DNA of 64,000 nt from Stenogyne calaminthoides (lineage: Eukaryota > Streptophyta > Magnoliopsida > Lamiales > Lamiaceae), in contig JBBCBC010000016.1 in the NCBI GenBank assembly GCA_037126765.1, positions 13,318,728-13,382,727 on the forward strand. Reading direction: 5' to 3'. This document shows, piece by piece, positions 32,783-44,270 of this stretch (its first letter is position 1; the number at the start of each line of letters is the position of its first letter). The notes beneath the pieces are model-generated. The model saw only the letters and a program-made list of their open reading frames with translations. It was not told the origin of the DNA and made no database searches. The position numbers were made by a program, and so were the translations under genes.

Positions 32783-33611
32783 TCAGGCAAAGTGCTTTGA
32801 CGACCTCTTGGTAGGCCGAATCCGCTCGTCTCGGGCCTCACATTCCCCTGATATCTGGCGTGCTACGAGCTGGGAGTCGGTGTGTACTTGAAGTCGCTTG
32901 ATGTCCATTGCGGTGGACATTTCTAGACCGTTGATCAGCGCTTCATATTCGGCCTTGTTGTTGGTGGTAGGGAAATCGAAAGTGATGGCATTCTGAAAAG
33001 AAATCCCATCCGGACTGATTAACACAATTCCTGCCCCTAATTTATTGGAAGTTGTCGAGCCGTCTACGTACAACTCCCATGGTGGGCCGGTCGAACCGCT
33101 GGCCCCAGGAGGAGGGGTTAATTCAACGATGAAGTCGGCCAAGGCCTGAGCTTTTATTGCAGGCCGCGGTGCGTATGTTACCCCATACTGTCCAACCTCG
33201 ATGGCCCACTTGAGGCATCGGCCCGATGTATCTGGTAGATGGAGCACGTTGCGAAGGGGTAAGGAAGTGAGGACCTCCACTTGGTGATCGAAGAAGTAAG
33301 GTCTCAGTTTCCTCACACTCATAACTAGAGCATAGGTTAATTTCTCTAGAAGAGGGTATCACTGCTCGGTTTCATTTAGCATCTGACTGACAAAGTAAAT
33401 GGGCAGATGGGTTTGACCCTCCGCCCGTACAAGCACTGTGCTCAGGACGGTTTCCGAGGTCGCCAAGTATAGAAACAGTTTCTCGCCAGGGACCGGTTTG
33501 GCAAAAATGCTGACGTCGACCAGATATACTTTGATCCTGTTAAGAGCATCCAGACTCTCAGATGTCCATTCGAACCTCACCTTCTTTCTGATGGTGTCGA
33601 ACATGGGCTTG
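32783..33611 (-). pseudogene. E6 RNase H and second (archaeal-type) RNase H
   Basis: From 33604 down, the first RNase H begins with FEWTSESLDALNRIKVYL and LFLYLATSETVLSTVLVR and passes PIYFVSQML. A frameshift at about 33359 follows, then the end of the first domain (RKLRPYFFDHQVEVLT, WAIEVGQYGVTYAPR). The second RNase H follows with the acidic landmarks LYVDGSTTSNKLGAGIVL, NNKAEYEALINGL and VHTDSQLVARQISGE. The presence of this second RNase H is a known hallmark of the Tat lineage. The coding sequence is interrupted at 33612 by E9 and resumes at 48540. Confidence 0.93.
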
Positions 33612-33616
33612 CATTT
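33612..33616. repeat. Target duplication of E9 (CATTT), left copy
   Basis: Identical to 48535-48539. Confidence 0.97.
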
Positions 33617-35187
33617 TGTAGGTCCAGAACGGGTTTTGTGAGGGCAGAAGTCTAGAGGGGAGGGGTGAATAGACTTCTGAAAACTTTTTGTGCAGATCAG
33701 GTGTGATGGCAGTTAGCCTGATCAGAATGCGAGTGAATCAGTTCGGACTGATAACCAACTTACTAATCGCCTGAAGGCAGATCCGTTCGGTAACTATCAG
33801 TTTAACTGATGTGTGCGGAAGCTACGTTTAACCCGTGTGAAAAACCAGTTTTATAAATCAGTTCCAAAGTCAGTCTTTCAGTCAGTTGACTAAAGTGTCA
33901 AGCTGATCAGATCAGAAGCTTGATGCTAGCTGATCTTAACTTCAGAATATGTATGCTGCGTTAAAAGTTGTGTGCGATTGTGTAAACAGTTAATCAAAGC
34001 AGTAAAGGCACACAAGATTTACAGTGGTTCGGACAAACCCATCCTACGTCCACTCTTCCCTATCACAAGGGGCACCGACTAAACCAACTGGACTTAGATT
34101 TATGTGTTAGTCCCAACACAGTACACCAACAGATGTTTAAGGAGTTCTCACTCAACCGATCCCAGAGACCAGAACTAGAAACCCTAGTCTGAAATCTTGC
34201 TAAACAACTTAACCTAACTTTGGGTTTGGATAAGATTGTTTTGGTTCCAACTATGAAATCTTTTCTAGTGTTTGAGATAGCCTATCAGCTAGATGAAAAG
34301 ATTTCTATGCTAAGAACTTATGGGATGAACACTATAGAAAAAATAAGCTTCAAGTTCGTGTTCTTCGTGCGGAAATATGAGTATAGCTTATGCTTCTTGA
34401 ATGTTCAGTGTTTCCGTGATTTTCACTCTGAAGTGTAATCCCATATTTATAGACCTTGAAATCAAAGAGCCGTTGGAGAGCAATTCGAATTTCAGGCTAT
34501 ATTTGATAGACTTGCAGGATTGATGTGACGTGCTTCAGGAACGGCATGGCCGAAAGTGTGAATTTGTATTTTATAGCCGTTAGAGAGAGCAAAAGACCAA
34601 ATCCGTAATTGCCGCTCCGATCATACGTGTCTCGTTCTTATTGGATAACAGACGCACTTTTCAGTGTTGTTCTTCCAACTAAGGTTGACATTCTTCTTGT
34701 TCAGATCATAGACGTATGATTAGGTGAAACATCAGTTTTCACCGGTGAGTCAGCTTGATCACCAAAACGGATCACTCTACGATGGAGTCTTCGGTGCCGG
34801 CGGTTGACTTAGCTTCAACTAGCGGACTTACCGATGTAGGTCTTCTGGTCTGATCTTCTGGAAGTCATCTGATCTTCAAGTATTCTGAGTTTGAGCTTCA
34901 TGACTTCAGCTGAGATATCTGACTTGATCAGATCGATCTGATCTTCTGTTCTTCTCTTGCAATTCTGGTCTGTCGGATATCAACTGTTCTTCATATCTTC
35001 AGATCTGACTTATACATATTGAGGTTCCCCCTCAATATGTGACCTATCTATTACATCAGTTGTTCTATATAGTAATTATCAACTTGGTATTCTATAAACG
35101 GTAATATAAACATCATCCGCCTAATGTGTCCGACCGTCCTATTACATGTGTTTTCGAACTTTTATCAAAACTATAAATTTCCCAACA
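33617..35187 (-). repeat. E9 3' LTR
   Basis: The plus strand starts TGTAGGTCCAGAACGG and ends AAATTTCCCAACA. It matches 46989-48534. Most differences cluster in patches, for example 34720-34860. Confidence 0.96.
35014..35040. repeat. LTR inverted repeat around GTTCCCC
   Basis: ACATATTGAG (35014-35023) and CTCAATATGT (35031-35040) pair perfectly. The same hairpin is in the partner LTR (48360-48386, one mismatch) and in the E10 LTR (54136-54161). Confidence 0.9.
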
Positions 35188-35203
35188 ATTTCCCCTTTTG
35201 ATA
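35188..35203 (-). promoter_or_regulatory. E9 polypurine tract
   Basis: The minus strand reads ATCAAAAGGGGAAAT directly before the LTR. Confidence 0.85.
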
Positions 35204-35399
35204 AAACCAAAACACCGAGAAACCAAACACAGCTTGATAAATATAGAACAAGAAAGAGCACATAATCGTAAGACAATGAGATTTTGTCTTAGGATCGTAA
35301 AAATAAACTTTTCTCATTAGATATGTCGATTACATGTTACATCAGAAAAGTTTGAATTTAAAAACAGCTGATCCTGAGACGTCTTCTGATTCTTCACTC

Positions 35400-38300
35400 T
35401 TTAGGCTTGTATCCTTCTGGCATCTCTCTTTGATCTTGAGGCACGTTGAAAATCTGATATAGTTTCCATTTGACATCATTGGTCTGCAGAGGATCAGTTA
35501 TGTGCATTTTGCTCAGGATGTCAAAATAGAATCTCTGAAATGCCATCATTCGAATGAGCCATCTGCCTTCTTCGAGTAATCCAACAGATCATACTCTTGG
35601 CGAGATATTTTTACATTGATAAGTTTGGCCTCATTTTCCAGATACTTCAGAAAATCTGGGTATTTATTTTCTAACCAGTTGAGGAATTCATCATCTGGAG
35701 ATTCTTCTTGTGGAACAAGATCAAGAACAAAAGCATCCAGAAGCCATTCACTTCTGATCTTATTCCATTCCTCAAACCTCTTAGCATGTGCAGCGCTTTT
35801 TTGGTATGATCTCATCAACTCTTCTTTGGCAAAACCGAGGTTCCGTACAGATTTTCCAAATTTTCCTTTCTTCGCTCTCGATCCAATCTCTTTCTTGATT
35901 TTACGCCTCTGTTAATTTATCTGCCCTTCTTTCTTCTTCGCTTTTACGGGCCTCTTCAGCAATCTGCTCTTTAGACAGTTTCTTAGCCAGTTCCTTATCG
36001 GCCTATATCTGGCTAGTTGTGCTTCTTGTGACTATCTTAGTCTGAGTGGTTTGGTACAAAGTTGTGATGTCCCAAACCCCAAGTTAGCTTACCTTTCTTG
36101 CCTTTGACTTTTCCATCTTTTTCGTAGACTTCGTTAGCAAAGAGATCCGGGTCTAGTCTTTGTCCATAGGCTTCAAATCGTCTGAATTAGGTCTTCATTG
36201 TTTTGATCATGTCAGTTGGTTTCTCACTCCGTCCTTCCCCCTTTTTGGTTTGATCAAAAAGAGCTGTGAGGTGGGAAGTTAGGGATCCAAAACTGACTGA
36301 TATTGCCCTGTTGAGATATGCAACAGATAAACCTGGAACTTGAGCAGTTAGATGTTGAATCTTCGAGATCAGCTCAGTCTTGACAGATTCCATGGCGTAG
36401 AGAGTGTAAAAATCGGTTTGTCAAGTTTCTATTCTTCACAATTCTAGCTTTTTCAAATGAGCATCGAAAAGAAACTTGTTGTTGATCCACCTGAATCAGC
36501 TTGTCATCAACTGATTTTATAAGTTCGGCAGACACGGTGGTCACAGTTTGGGAGAACTGATCTTTGATTGCCTCAATCTGGGAAATAGCCAATTCCCTTT
36601 GATCCGTTATTTTTCTTTGAGGCCAATCTGCCTCGATCGCCTATCACTCCCTCAACTTCTTCTTTTCGGAGATCTTTGAGACAAGATCCGATCTCCCGAA
36701 GTTGATCGGCGGATGATGTGAGATGTTGGAATGTTTTTGCGTCACCGGATCTCTTTCGGTTGTTTGCGCCTCGGTGGTTGGTCAAGAACTGCAACACGAT
36801 TCCACTATCATCGGCACTCTCCTGATCCTTCATTGTAGCATCTCGCTTCAGAGCTTCTTCAAATAGCCTCAAATTCTCCTTGTTCAGTAACCCCAAACTT
36901 CCCGGGATCGAGCTTTGATAGATTCAAGCGATTATCGGCTCACCGGTGATCCCACTTTTAGCAGATTTCCTCATATCGAAATCAAAATCGCAAAACTCAT
37001 CAAGACCGCCCATCCGCTCAATAATCATTATAAAATCGAGAAAAATTTTAATCGAAGATCTCTCCAAAGTGAGGATCTCCATAACTTCCTCTCTAATAGC
37101 GGGATGGGCGACCCGCCTGGATACATCTCATCAATTTCTCGTTCGATTTGCATTACCACCATTTTTCCCGTGATGGTCTTTGATGATCTAGACTTCGAGA
37201 ATTGTCCGTCGGTTCGAGTTGATGAGATGTGGAGAGTTCCGTGATGCTTGAGTAGGCGGAAGTTGGCCGATTAGCTCGACCAGAGAGGTTCTGCTACAGG
37301 AGGCAGCCTCGGGTTCCACAAACAGGAAAGCGTTCGCGAACCGATGTAGTTTCGTGTTCATGGCGGGGAAAGAAGGAGAAACATGCTCAAGAACGATAGT
37401 TTGAGCGGTGAATCAAATGATTTGAGGAGAAGGAGATTGTTCATCTCAGGCTTCTTCCTCGAATGTTCTCATGAAGCTCTCGGCTTGAGAAGCCCGTCCG
37501 TCGATTTTTCACCTCGATTTTTTAAGTGGCGATCAGCCGATCAAGCGCCCTTCTTCATCTGACTCATCTTCAAGAAATGTAAGTCATGGGGGCTGTTTCT
37601 TCGCCTCTTTTCCCCGGGCCTTTACCGCTTTTTTTTTCGAGGGTATCCGTGTAGACGAGGTCGCTTCTTTGCTCTTTTCCCTTCTTTCGCCTTTAAAAGT
37701 GGGCCAAGATATCATCGTCTGTGGTCCAAATATGGCTGAAGTGGTGGAGAGGAAAGCCTTGTAGGACTTCAAATCCATTCTCGTCCCATATGGCATTTGG
37801 CATTTTGTCCTTTTAGGATAACTGCAACCTTGTTGAGATTGGCCGATCCTCTTCTTCGAGATAGACACCGCTCCATTCATTAATTCCAAATTTCTCATGT
37901 TCTTGGAGTAGAATGGCCTTTAGGAACCCATGCCAATTGATGTTCTTGGCTTCATCAATTATTGCGTACCATCTTTGCATAGTTTGACGGATGTAAGAGC
38001 ATATTCAAATTTGAACGAAATACCCATGATTGTTTTTGACAATATGTCAAACAACAATCGTATTTCCTCTTGAGCATTGGTCCGACAAAACCTCAAGGGT
38101 CCGATGTTTGTCGACCTCTCTCAAGAGTTCGTTTACGATCAAATCATCTTCATTCTCCTCAGTGGAGCAAAAGCGAGATTCGGCCCTTTTGGCAAGCTGA
38201 ACAGACGAGTTATGTCCTCATTCGTTAGTCTGATCTCTTCTCCGTTGACTGACGAAAGTAGTTCTTCTCCCGGAGCGTCCGTATCCACTCTTAAATTCCT

Positions 38301-38508
38301 TAGGAATTCGAGTGCTTCATCTTTGCATCACTTTGGATTGCGATTGAGCGGTATAATATTTCTCAAGACCTCCTTTCTTCGAAATTTGCTCCACTTCCAT
38401 TGATTCCGATCCGTTGTAACACCAAATCGCATTTAACTTGTCATCGATAGTCCTTAATGCCGCCTCAAGATAATTGCACATTATTTTTCCTATTCCGTGA
38501 GAGGCCAT
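35400..38508 (-). pseudogene. Sirevirus env-like ORF of E9
   Basis: It starts MASHGIGKIMCNYLE at 38508 and follows the plan of the E10 env-like ORF: an N-terminal globular part, a Lys-rich stretch (about 37700-37590), and a coiled-coil-like region (36592-36374, QIEAIKDQFSQTV..ELIKSVDDKLIQ). Then comes LTALFDQTKKGEG (about 36250), homologous to NLFDATKKGEG at about 53840. Beyond that, 36180-35546 continues with a further acidic part (MMRSYQKSAAHAKRFEEWN to SKKADGSFE) that is absent from E5. Many stops and shifts. The function of Sirevirus env-like proteins is not established, and I see no clear signal peptide here. Confidence 0.75.
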
Positions 38509-38716
38509 CTACAATAAGATAGACTCGATTAAAGTTGTGCATAAACATAGAGATATCATATATTGATTATCAGACCTATACACAAGCCTAGTAATCGATA
38601 AACACATGCGGAAACCAAGAAACAATAAAGCATAACACAGGATATCATCGATTGACAAAATCTTTAAGATCAATGGATTTTAAGGAAAAAAGATTCATCA
38701 CATAATCGGAAATTAC
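38509..38716 (-). other. Inferred leader intron of the E9 env-like ORF
   Basis: On the minus strand ATCTG|GTAATT (donor at 38716) and TTATTGTAG (acceptor ending 38509) bracket a T-rich 208-bp stretch; the start codon follows the acceptor directly. E10 has the same arrangement at 62287-62553. Confidence 0.6.
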
Positions 38717-38849
38717 CAGATTCTGTTTTGCGGGAAGATAATTTTGAAACTTAAGAAAAACACTTTGAATCGCAGAGAAGTAATCTGGAGAGTTTTCAGA
38801 AGATAAATCGCAAGTTTGTGAATTGGAAAACTCTGGTAGGGTTTTTGAT

Positions 38850-38866
38850 GAACCTTATAAAGATGA
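38850..38866 (-). promoter_or_regulatory. TATA-like box before the E9 env-like ORF
   Basis: The minus strand reads CATCTTTATAAGGTTC about 140 bp upstream of the inferred donor. E10 has TTTTAAAACC at the matching place. Confidence 0.4.
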
Positions 38867-39298
38867 GGAGGGAAAAAAGACAAGATTTGGAAGATCAACC
38901 GTTTGAAAAGATTAAACGATCCAGTTAAGCGGTTTTTGATCGAATGGCTCGGAAAAGGTACGCATTTAAAACCTTTTGGATTTAAAAGCTCATTTTGTAG
39001 CAATTAATACATGTACCCCATGTCCGCATTAAATGATTTGCAGGGAATACGTCACACAGGTAATGCGTACAGTAAGGCAAATAAAACAGATAAGATCCGA
39101 TAAAAGCAAATAACAAGGGAAAAGAAATGCGATTCTGGTTGATCGATATTGCAATCGATCCCATACCACTTGTAGAAACTTGTAGTTGATTTCACTTGTT
39201 GATCTTAGTTTTTCTTTAAACCTTATAATTTCCCAAACGTTATTTTCAACAGATCTGTTTCACTATCGTCCCCGATTTCCCTTTTTACGATCCTCCTG

Positions 39299-39326
39299 AT
39301 CGGTTGAAGTTCCCCCTTCAACCGAT
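39299..39326. repeat. Palindrome-wrapped polypurine motif after E9 pol
   Basis: ATCGGTTGAAG (39299-39309) and CTTCAACCGAT (39316-39326) pair perfectly around TTCCCC. On the element strand this reads as a GGGGAA core, matching AAAGGGGGAACTTC at 61698-61710 in E10. Extra polypurine tracts downstream of pol are a known Sirevirus trait. Confidence 0.85.
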
Positions 39327-39419
39327 ATTCCGGATCTTTCCTTGACCGATATATCCGATTTGTTGAGATATTCAGTTCAATCGATCTTCTTCATCCGATC
39401 GGGCCAGATGTAATCAGAT

Positions 39420-40860
39420 TTATGTTGACCTAATCTGGATCTTCTCAGATCAAGCCAATTCTTAGGATAAGTGTTACCGCCAAAACTTAGTCTAGAATAG
39501 TAGCCTCTATTCCCTAAGTTGGCGCGATTTGACATCTTGTAATTATAGTCCGAATCTTTTCGATATGTCAATCCGCCAAATTTATCCAATTATCGATCGT
39601 AAGATTTCTACATCGTCGTCCTTGTGATGCAAATTTCTCTAAAAGGCTTTTTGAAATCAAATTTGCATTTGCACCCTTGCTTGGCCTCTATAAATTGGAC
39701 CAATGTTTTACACAACATAACCCATTCACCATACTTATCTTCTTTGTAAAAATCATGCATTCAGGTGAACCCTTATTTCCGGTGAGACTTCCGGCAAACA
39801 CCTTTACCCCTTTTTCAATGATTTCAGCTTCTCAAATCAACCCTGTGTTTCCCTTATCGCTGTTTTCGTCATCGTCAAAGATTTCACATACAATTGTTGC
39901 CAAGCTTCTCTACCCCTTTTTCAATGATTTCAGCTTCTCAAATCAACCCTGTGTTTCCCTTATCGTTGTTTTCGTCGTCGTCAAAGATTTCACATACAAT
40001 TGTTGCCAAGCTTCTCTACCACCAAAGGCGGCTCTCTCATCGTCAAGAATCGAGAAGACACTTCTCCTAACCGTATGCACCTTGTGTGTCTATCTAGATG
40101 ACGGAACTAACATCAACAGACTCAGTCTGATATAAAACATGAGTTTGATATACGGTCTGGATCAGACAACAGCTGATCTTCGTATATCAACTCAATTTTT
40201 TCATGCGACACATGTGCCCATAAGGTCTTTGAACCACTTTCTTGGCACATGTGCTCCATTTAACAAAATTGGAGAGTCCATTGACTTCAGGTCTAAGGGC
40301 TCTCGGCTTAAAAATCCTATCAACGCTCTCTCTGCCCCTCGGTTTTAGCTTTTCACTTGGCGGCAGATTATTTCAAAGCCTCTCTCACCCTTGTTAAGTG
40401 GGGAAAATGAGAGCGTGAGATCTTAAAATCTCTCTCTTCCTTCAGGTCTAGGGTTAGGATGAGGGTTTAGGGTTATAGGTTTAGGGTTTTTGGTTATGAC
40501 TTATGTCTTCGACCTCCGGGTCCTTTGTACTTGTAACTTGTAATGTAATCCCCGACCTTGGTCTTTATCAATGAAAAGTTCTATTATTCCATTGTTGTGT
40601 AAATTCTCTGCTTTCTTATGCGATTGTAGGCTATAATCTGTGAATCTTGCTTGTTGAATATCAGCTTAATTGACTTACAAAGATGTAAAATAACCAAACT
40701 GATTTAATCAGATAATCCTTTAAACTGAGCGTTTCCTTTAATCTGATAAACCTTAACTCGATCGGTTTCTTTAATCGATGACTTGTAAATCGATCGATTT
40801 CTCATATCGCCTTGATCGATCTTACGATCGATTGAGATACCAAACTCAACTGATTCCACT
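39420..40860. other. Unexplained 1.4-kb segment between E9 pol and env-like
   Basis: In E10 only about 85 bp separate the RNase H stop from the post-pol polypurine motif; in E9 about 1.55 kb do. The extra DNA has a plus-strand promoter-like CTCTATAAATTGGACC near 39686, a leader and ATG (39754), an exact-looking tandem duplication, and at 40540-40650 a relative of the 3' region of the E6 antisense gene. It may be a fragment of another Tat element or of a host gene. I found no clean duplication at its ends. Confidence 0.5.
39805..40016. repeat. Tandem duplication, 2 x 106 bp
   Basis: 39805-39910 and 39911-40016 are nearly identical (starting TACCCCTTTTTCAATG), differing at about two positions (TCGCTG/TCGTTG and GTCATC/GTCGTC). 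It is a recent local duplication. Confidence 0.95.
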
Positions 40861-42472
40861 TAACCTGGTTAGTCTCTTAACCAGCTGGTTCTGGAGAATA
40901 ATCCATCAAGCATTTTAGGTGCTTTTTTCTCCAAGATCCGTAAGCCCTAGCTCATTGCATAATTCTCTCGATCGATCTCAAATAGTGGCTTGGTTAGAAT
41001 ATCGACTTTTAGAGATATCGGTATGAATCTTTTCCATTCTCGATATTCTTCTTTTCAACATGATCTCTTATAAAATGGTGTCCGACATCCACATGCTTGC
41101 ATCTTGTATGTAGAAACAGATTACGAGTGATTGCAATAAGACTATTCTTTGTCACAAAATATAGGTACATTCTTAGCTACAATGTTATAATCCTCACCGC
41201 CGACTAAGCCAGAGCAGGTTGGGGAACAACAACTTCCTGCAGCCCATATATTCTCGCTTCAGAGTAGATGTCGCGAATCGATGTCTCGCTTTTTGAAAAC
41301 CACGAGATCGGTTTTTACTTCCTAAAACCGACATGTTCCCGAGGTTGATTTTTCATCAATCTTGCAACCTCCATAATCGTAATCGTAATACCCACTAAGC
41401 TCTAGATTATCATCCGATGGGTAAAATAAACCAAGATTTATTGTCCCTTCAGATACTTAAGAATCCGCTTAGTCGCTTTCTAGGTGGCTTTGCATTGATT
41501 TGCTCGAAATCGCACACATACACCCATCGCAAAGGTGATATCTGGTCTGGCCGGCGGTCGGTATAGTAGAGATCCAATGAGAGCCCTATATTCTTTCGAT
41601 TTGTTTTCGACCATCCTCATCCGGATCCATCTTGAATCCAATCATCATAGGAATTTTGGCTTCCTTGCGCTTTTGAACTCCAAACTTAGCCAATAAATTC
41701 TGGTGTACTTTGCTTGATGATGAATATCCTTCGCACTTTGCTTCACCTGGAGACCCGTAAAGTAATTCATCCGTCCCATCATGGACATCTCGAACTTCCC
41801 GTGAATCAGTTTGCTGAATCTTTCACATAGACTCTTGTTGGGAGATCCGAAGATGATGTCATCCACGTAGATCTGAACCATCAGAATATCTTTTCCATCT
41901 TCTATTCTGAATAAGGTTACGTCCCATTGCCTTTAGTGAACCCACCGTCGATCAAGAACCGAGAGAGTGTATCATACCAAGCTCGAGGAGCTTGTTTCGA
42001 ACCATAAAGAGCTTTTCTTAAATCGGTACACCGGTTGCCCTTTTTTCAAAGCACGGAGGTTGTTCGACATAAACTTCCTCTGCTAGTACCCCGCTTAAGA
42101 ATGCACTTTTTACGCCCATCCGATACACACGATGAACCCTCTGTGGGAAGCATATTCCAGAAACAGCCGAATGGCTTCTAGGCGAGCGACTGGTGCAAAG
42201 GTTTCATCATAATCAATTCCTTCTGATTGTGAATACCCCTTAGCAACAAGTCTTGCCTTATTCCTAGTTATAACATTTTTCTCATCTCTCTTGTTCTTGA
42301 AAACCCACTTTGTGCCAATTACGTCTTGATGATTTGGTCTATCCACCAGTTCCCAAACTTGATTTCTCTCGAACTGTTCCAGCTCCTCCTGCATGGCTAG
42401 AATCCAGCTTGCATCTTGTAGAGCTTCCTCTATTGTTGTTGGTTCCTGCTTAGACAAATAACAGCAATACAT
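40861..42472 (-). pseudogene. E9 reverse transcriptase and RNase H
   Basis: The RT N-terminal block NQVWELVDRPNHQDVIGTKWVF and ARLVAKGYSQSEGIDYDE are open at 42472-42110. The active-site block YVDDIIFGSPNKSL with GKFEMSMMGRMNYF lies at 41881-41760. RNase H text homologous to E10 (PIFCD.., ..LTKPL.., a conserved end in TSWL) runs from about 41160 to 40870. Several frameshifts and stops occur between the blocks. Confidence 0.88.
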
Positions 42473-43850
42473 GGCACTTTCACCAATCTGATGTCTAGTT
42501 TTAACTTTATCGATGGGTCTCCGATGATCGGATCGGTTGGATGACCGGGTTATCCGTGTCCTTCGCTCGATTTATGTCGGTTTGGAGAACATCATCCATT
42601 TCTGATAAAGATTCATTACTAGCGACTGGGAGTGGTGCATAATTATGATCCACTTGATAAGATCATGTCTCAGCTGATGTTGGACTCATCATGTGCTGAT
42701 GTCTGTTCGTGGGAACTTCAGGTGTTCCCCCTGAACCGGATGGGTCAGTTGATACTGTCTCAGCTGTATCAACTTCTTCACCGACAGTTTTTCGTACCTT
42801 AGGATCTGAATGATCTGGTGAATCAGCTAGATCTGGAATGTATACTATTACGATTTCTGATCCTTTTTCCTTGATCGTTAGCTGATCCATTTTCTGAGCA
42901 TCAGGTCTTGGTTGATCGGTACATCTTGTTCGGAGGCGATTTCTCTTGTTCGAAGATGCTTCATCAAAGACTACATGGGGTGTTTCTTCCACAACTAGGG
43001 TTAAATCATTGTTGTAAATCACGAAAAGCCTTGCTAGATGAGGAATATCCTAAGAATATACCCTCATCTGACTTGGCCTCAAAAGTCTTCAACTGACTCT
43101 TCCCATTGTTGTGTATGAAACACTTACACCTAAAAACATGGAAGTAAGAAACACGAGGTTTTCTGCCCTTCCACAGTTCATAGGGTGTTTTGTAGTGAGC
43201 TTTAGTCAGAAGACATCCGTTACGAGTATGGCATGCATGCAAAGGTTGATTGATTATACGCCCGAAATGGCTTGGTATTGCATGTTCACTAACATCGTAG
43301 AAAAAGGCTCTTTGAGAGTTCTGTTCTCTCGCTCGCTACTCCATTCTCATGGGCGTCGTTGCAGCTGATGTCTCATGTTGTATACCAAACTTAGAGAGCA
43401 AAAATCAGTAATAAAAGAGTTCAGGAATTATGTACCTTTATCTGATCTGATTTTTACTACACTGACACCCTTCTCATTTTGTAATCTTTTTAGCAGCTCT
43501 GGTATCTTCGTTGTCGTCTCATTCTTCTTATGTAAGAATATAACCCAGGTAAACTTGGAATAGTCATCCATGATTACGGAGTATATTTGCGTCACGAGAC
43601 CGACCGGTGTAATCGGGTCCGAATAGATCCATATGAAGCAATCTGCAAGATTTTCTGATGCCGGATCCAGAATTCCTTTGAATGAAGCTTTGACCTATTT
43701 TCCCTTCGACATGCCAAGACATGTCTGATCCTTTGAAAATACTTCATTCGGAAGTCCTTCCACTAGAGACATCCTTGCTATCTTATTAAGAGTTTTAAAG
43801 TTCAGATGGCTCATTCTTTTGTGTGCGAGCCAACTGCTACTTTTGGAACT
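42473..43850 (-). pseudogene. E9 integrase and linker
   Basis: From 43850 down, the pre-integrase text (HKRMSHLNFKTLNKIARM), the MDDYSKFTWVIFL segment (about 43570), RSDKGT, a NRTLKE block (about 43330) and the C-terminal KCFIHNNGKSQLKTF with EGIFLGYSSSSKAF (43140-43030) are seen, then the linker with EETPHVVFDEAS. Frames change often. The order and text parallel 58700-60030 of E10. Confidence 0.85.
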
Positions 43851-44270
43851 CTAAACAATCAGGCATGCATTTATTGGGCAACTGTTCCAATCTGGCCGGT
43901 AGATCGTCCCTTTCCTTGAACCGATTAGCAAAATCTGTTGAGTGGCTCGATTCTTGATAGTGCATTGATCAGTCGAGAACTCAACACTGAATCCGTTGTC
44001 GCAGAATTGTGAAACCGATAATAGGTTGTGCTTCAGACCTTCGACATACGAGACTCCAATTACTTGTACATCATCATTCTCTAAGGTTCCGAATCCTTTG
44101 GTATAACCAAAGTTATCATCACCAAAGAGTACATGCGGGCCTTTCTGTTCTATGTAAGAGCTGAGGAGATGCTTGCTTCCAAATATGTGCCTTGAGCATC
44201 CACTATCGATGTACCGGATAGTTGCTTGCACACCTCCTTTGTTGGCGGACCCACGATCCCTGCAGCCCAA
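43851..44270 (-). pseudogene. E9 protease
   Basis: An open 139-codon stretch with the aspartic protease site YIDSGCSRHIFGSKHLL, VLFGDDNFGYTKG and HNLLSVSQFCDNGF. It matches 58300-58680 of E10. Confidence 0.93.

Noticed and set aside
39677..40135. A 152-codon plus-strand ORF that might encode a Ser/Phe-rich protein
   Set aside because: Its length comes partly from the 106-bp duplication, which shifts frame between copies and gives different peptides. That argues against a maintained protein, although the region stays unexplained.
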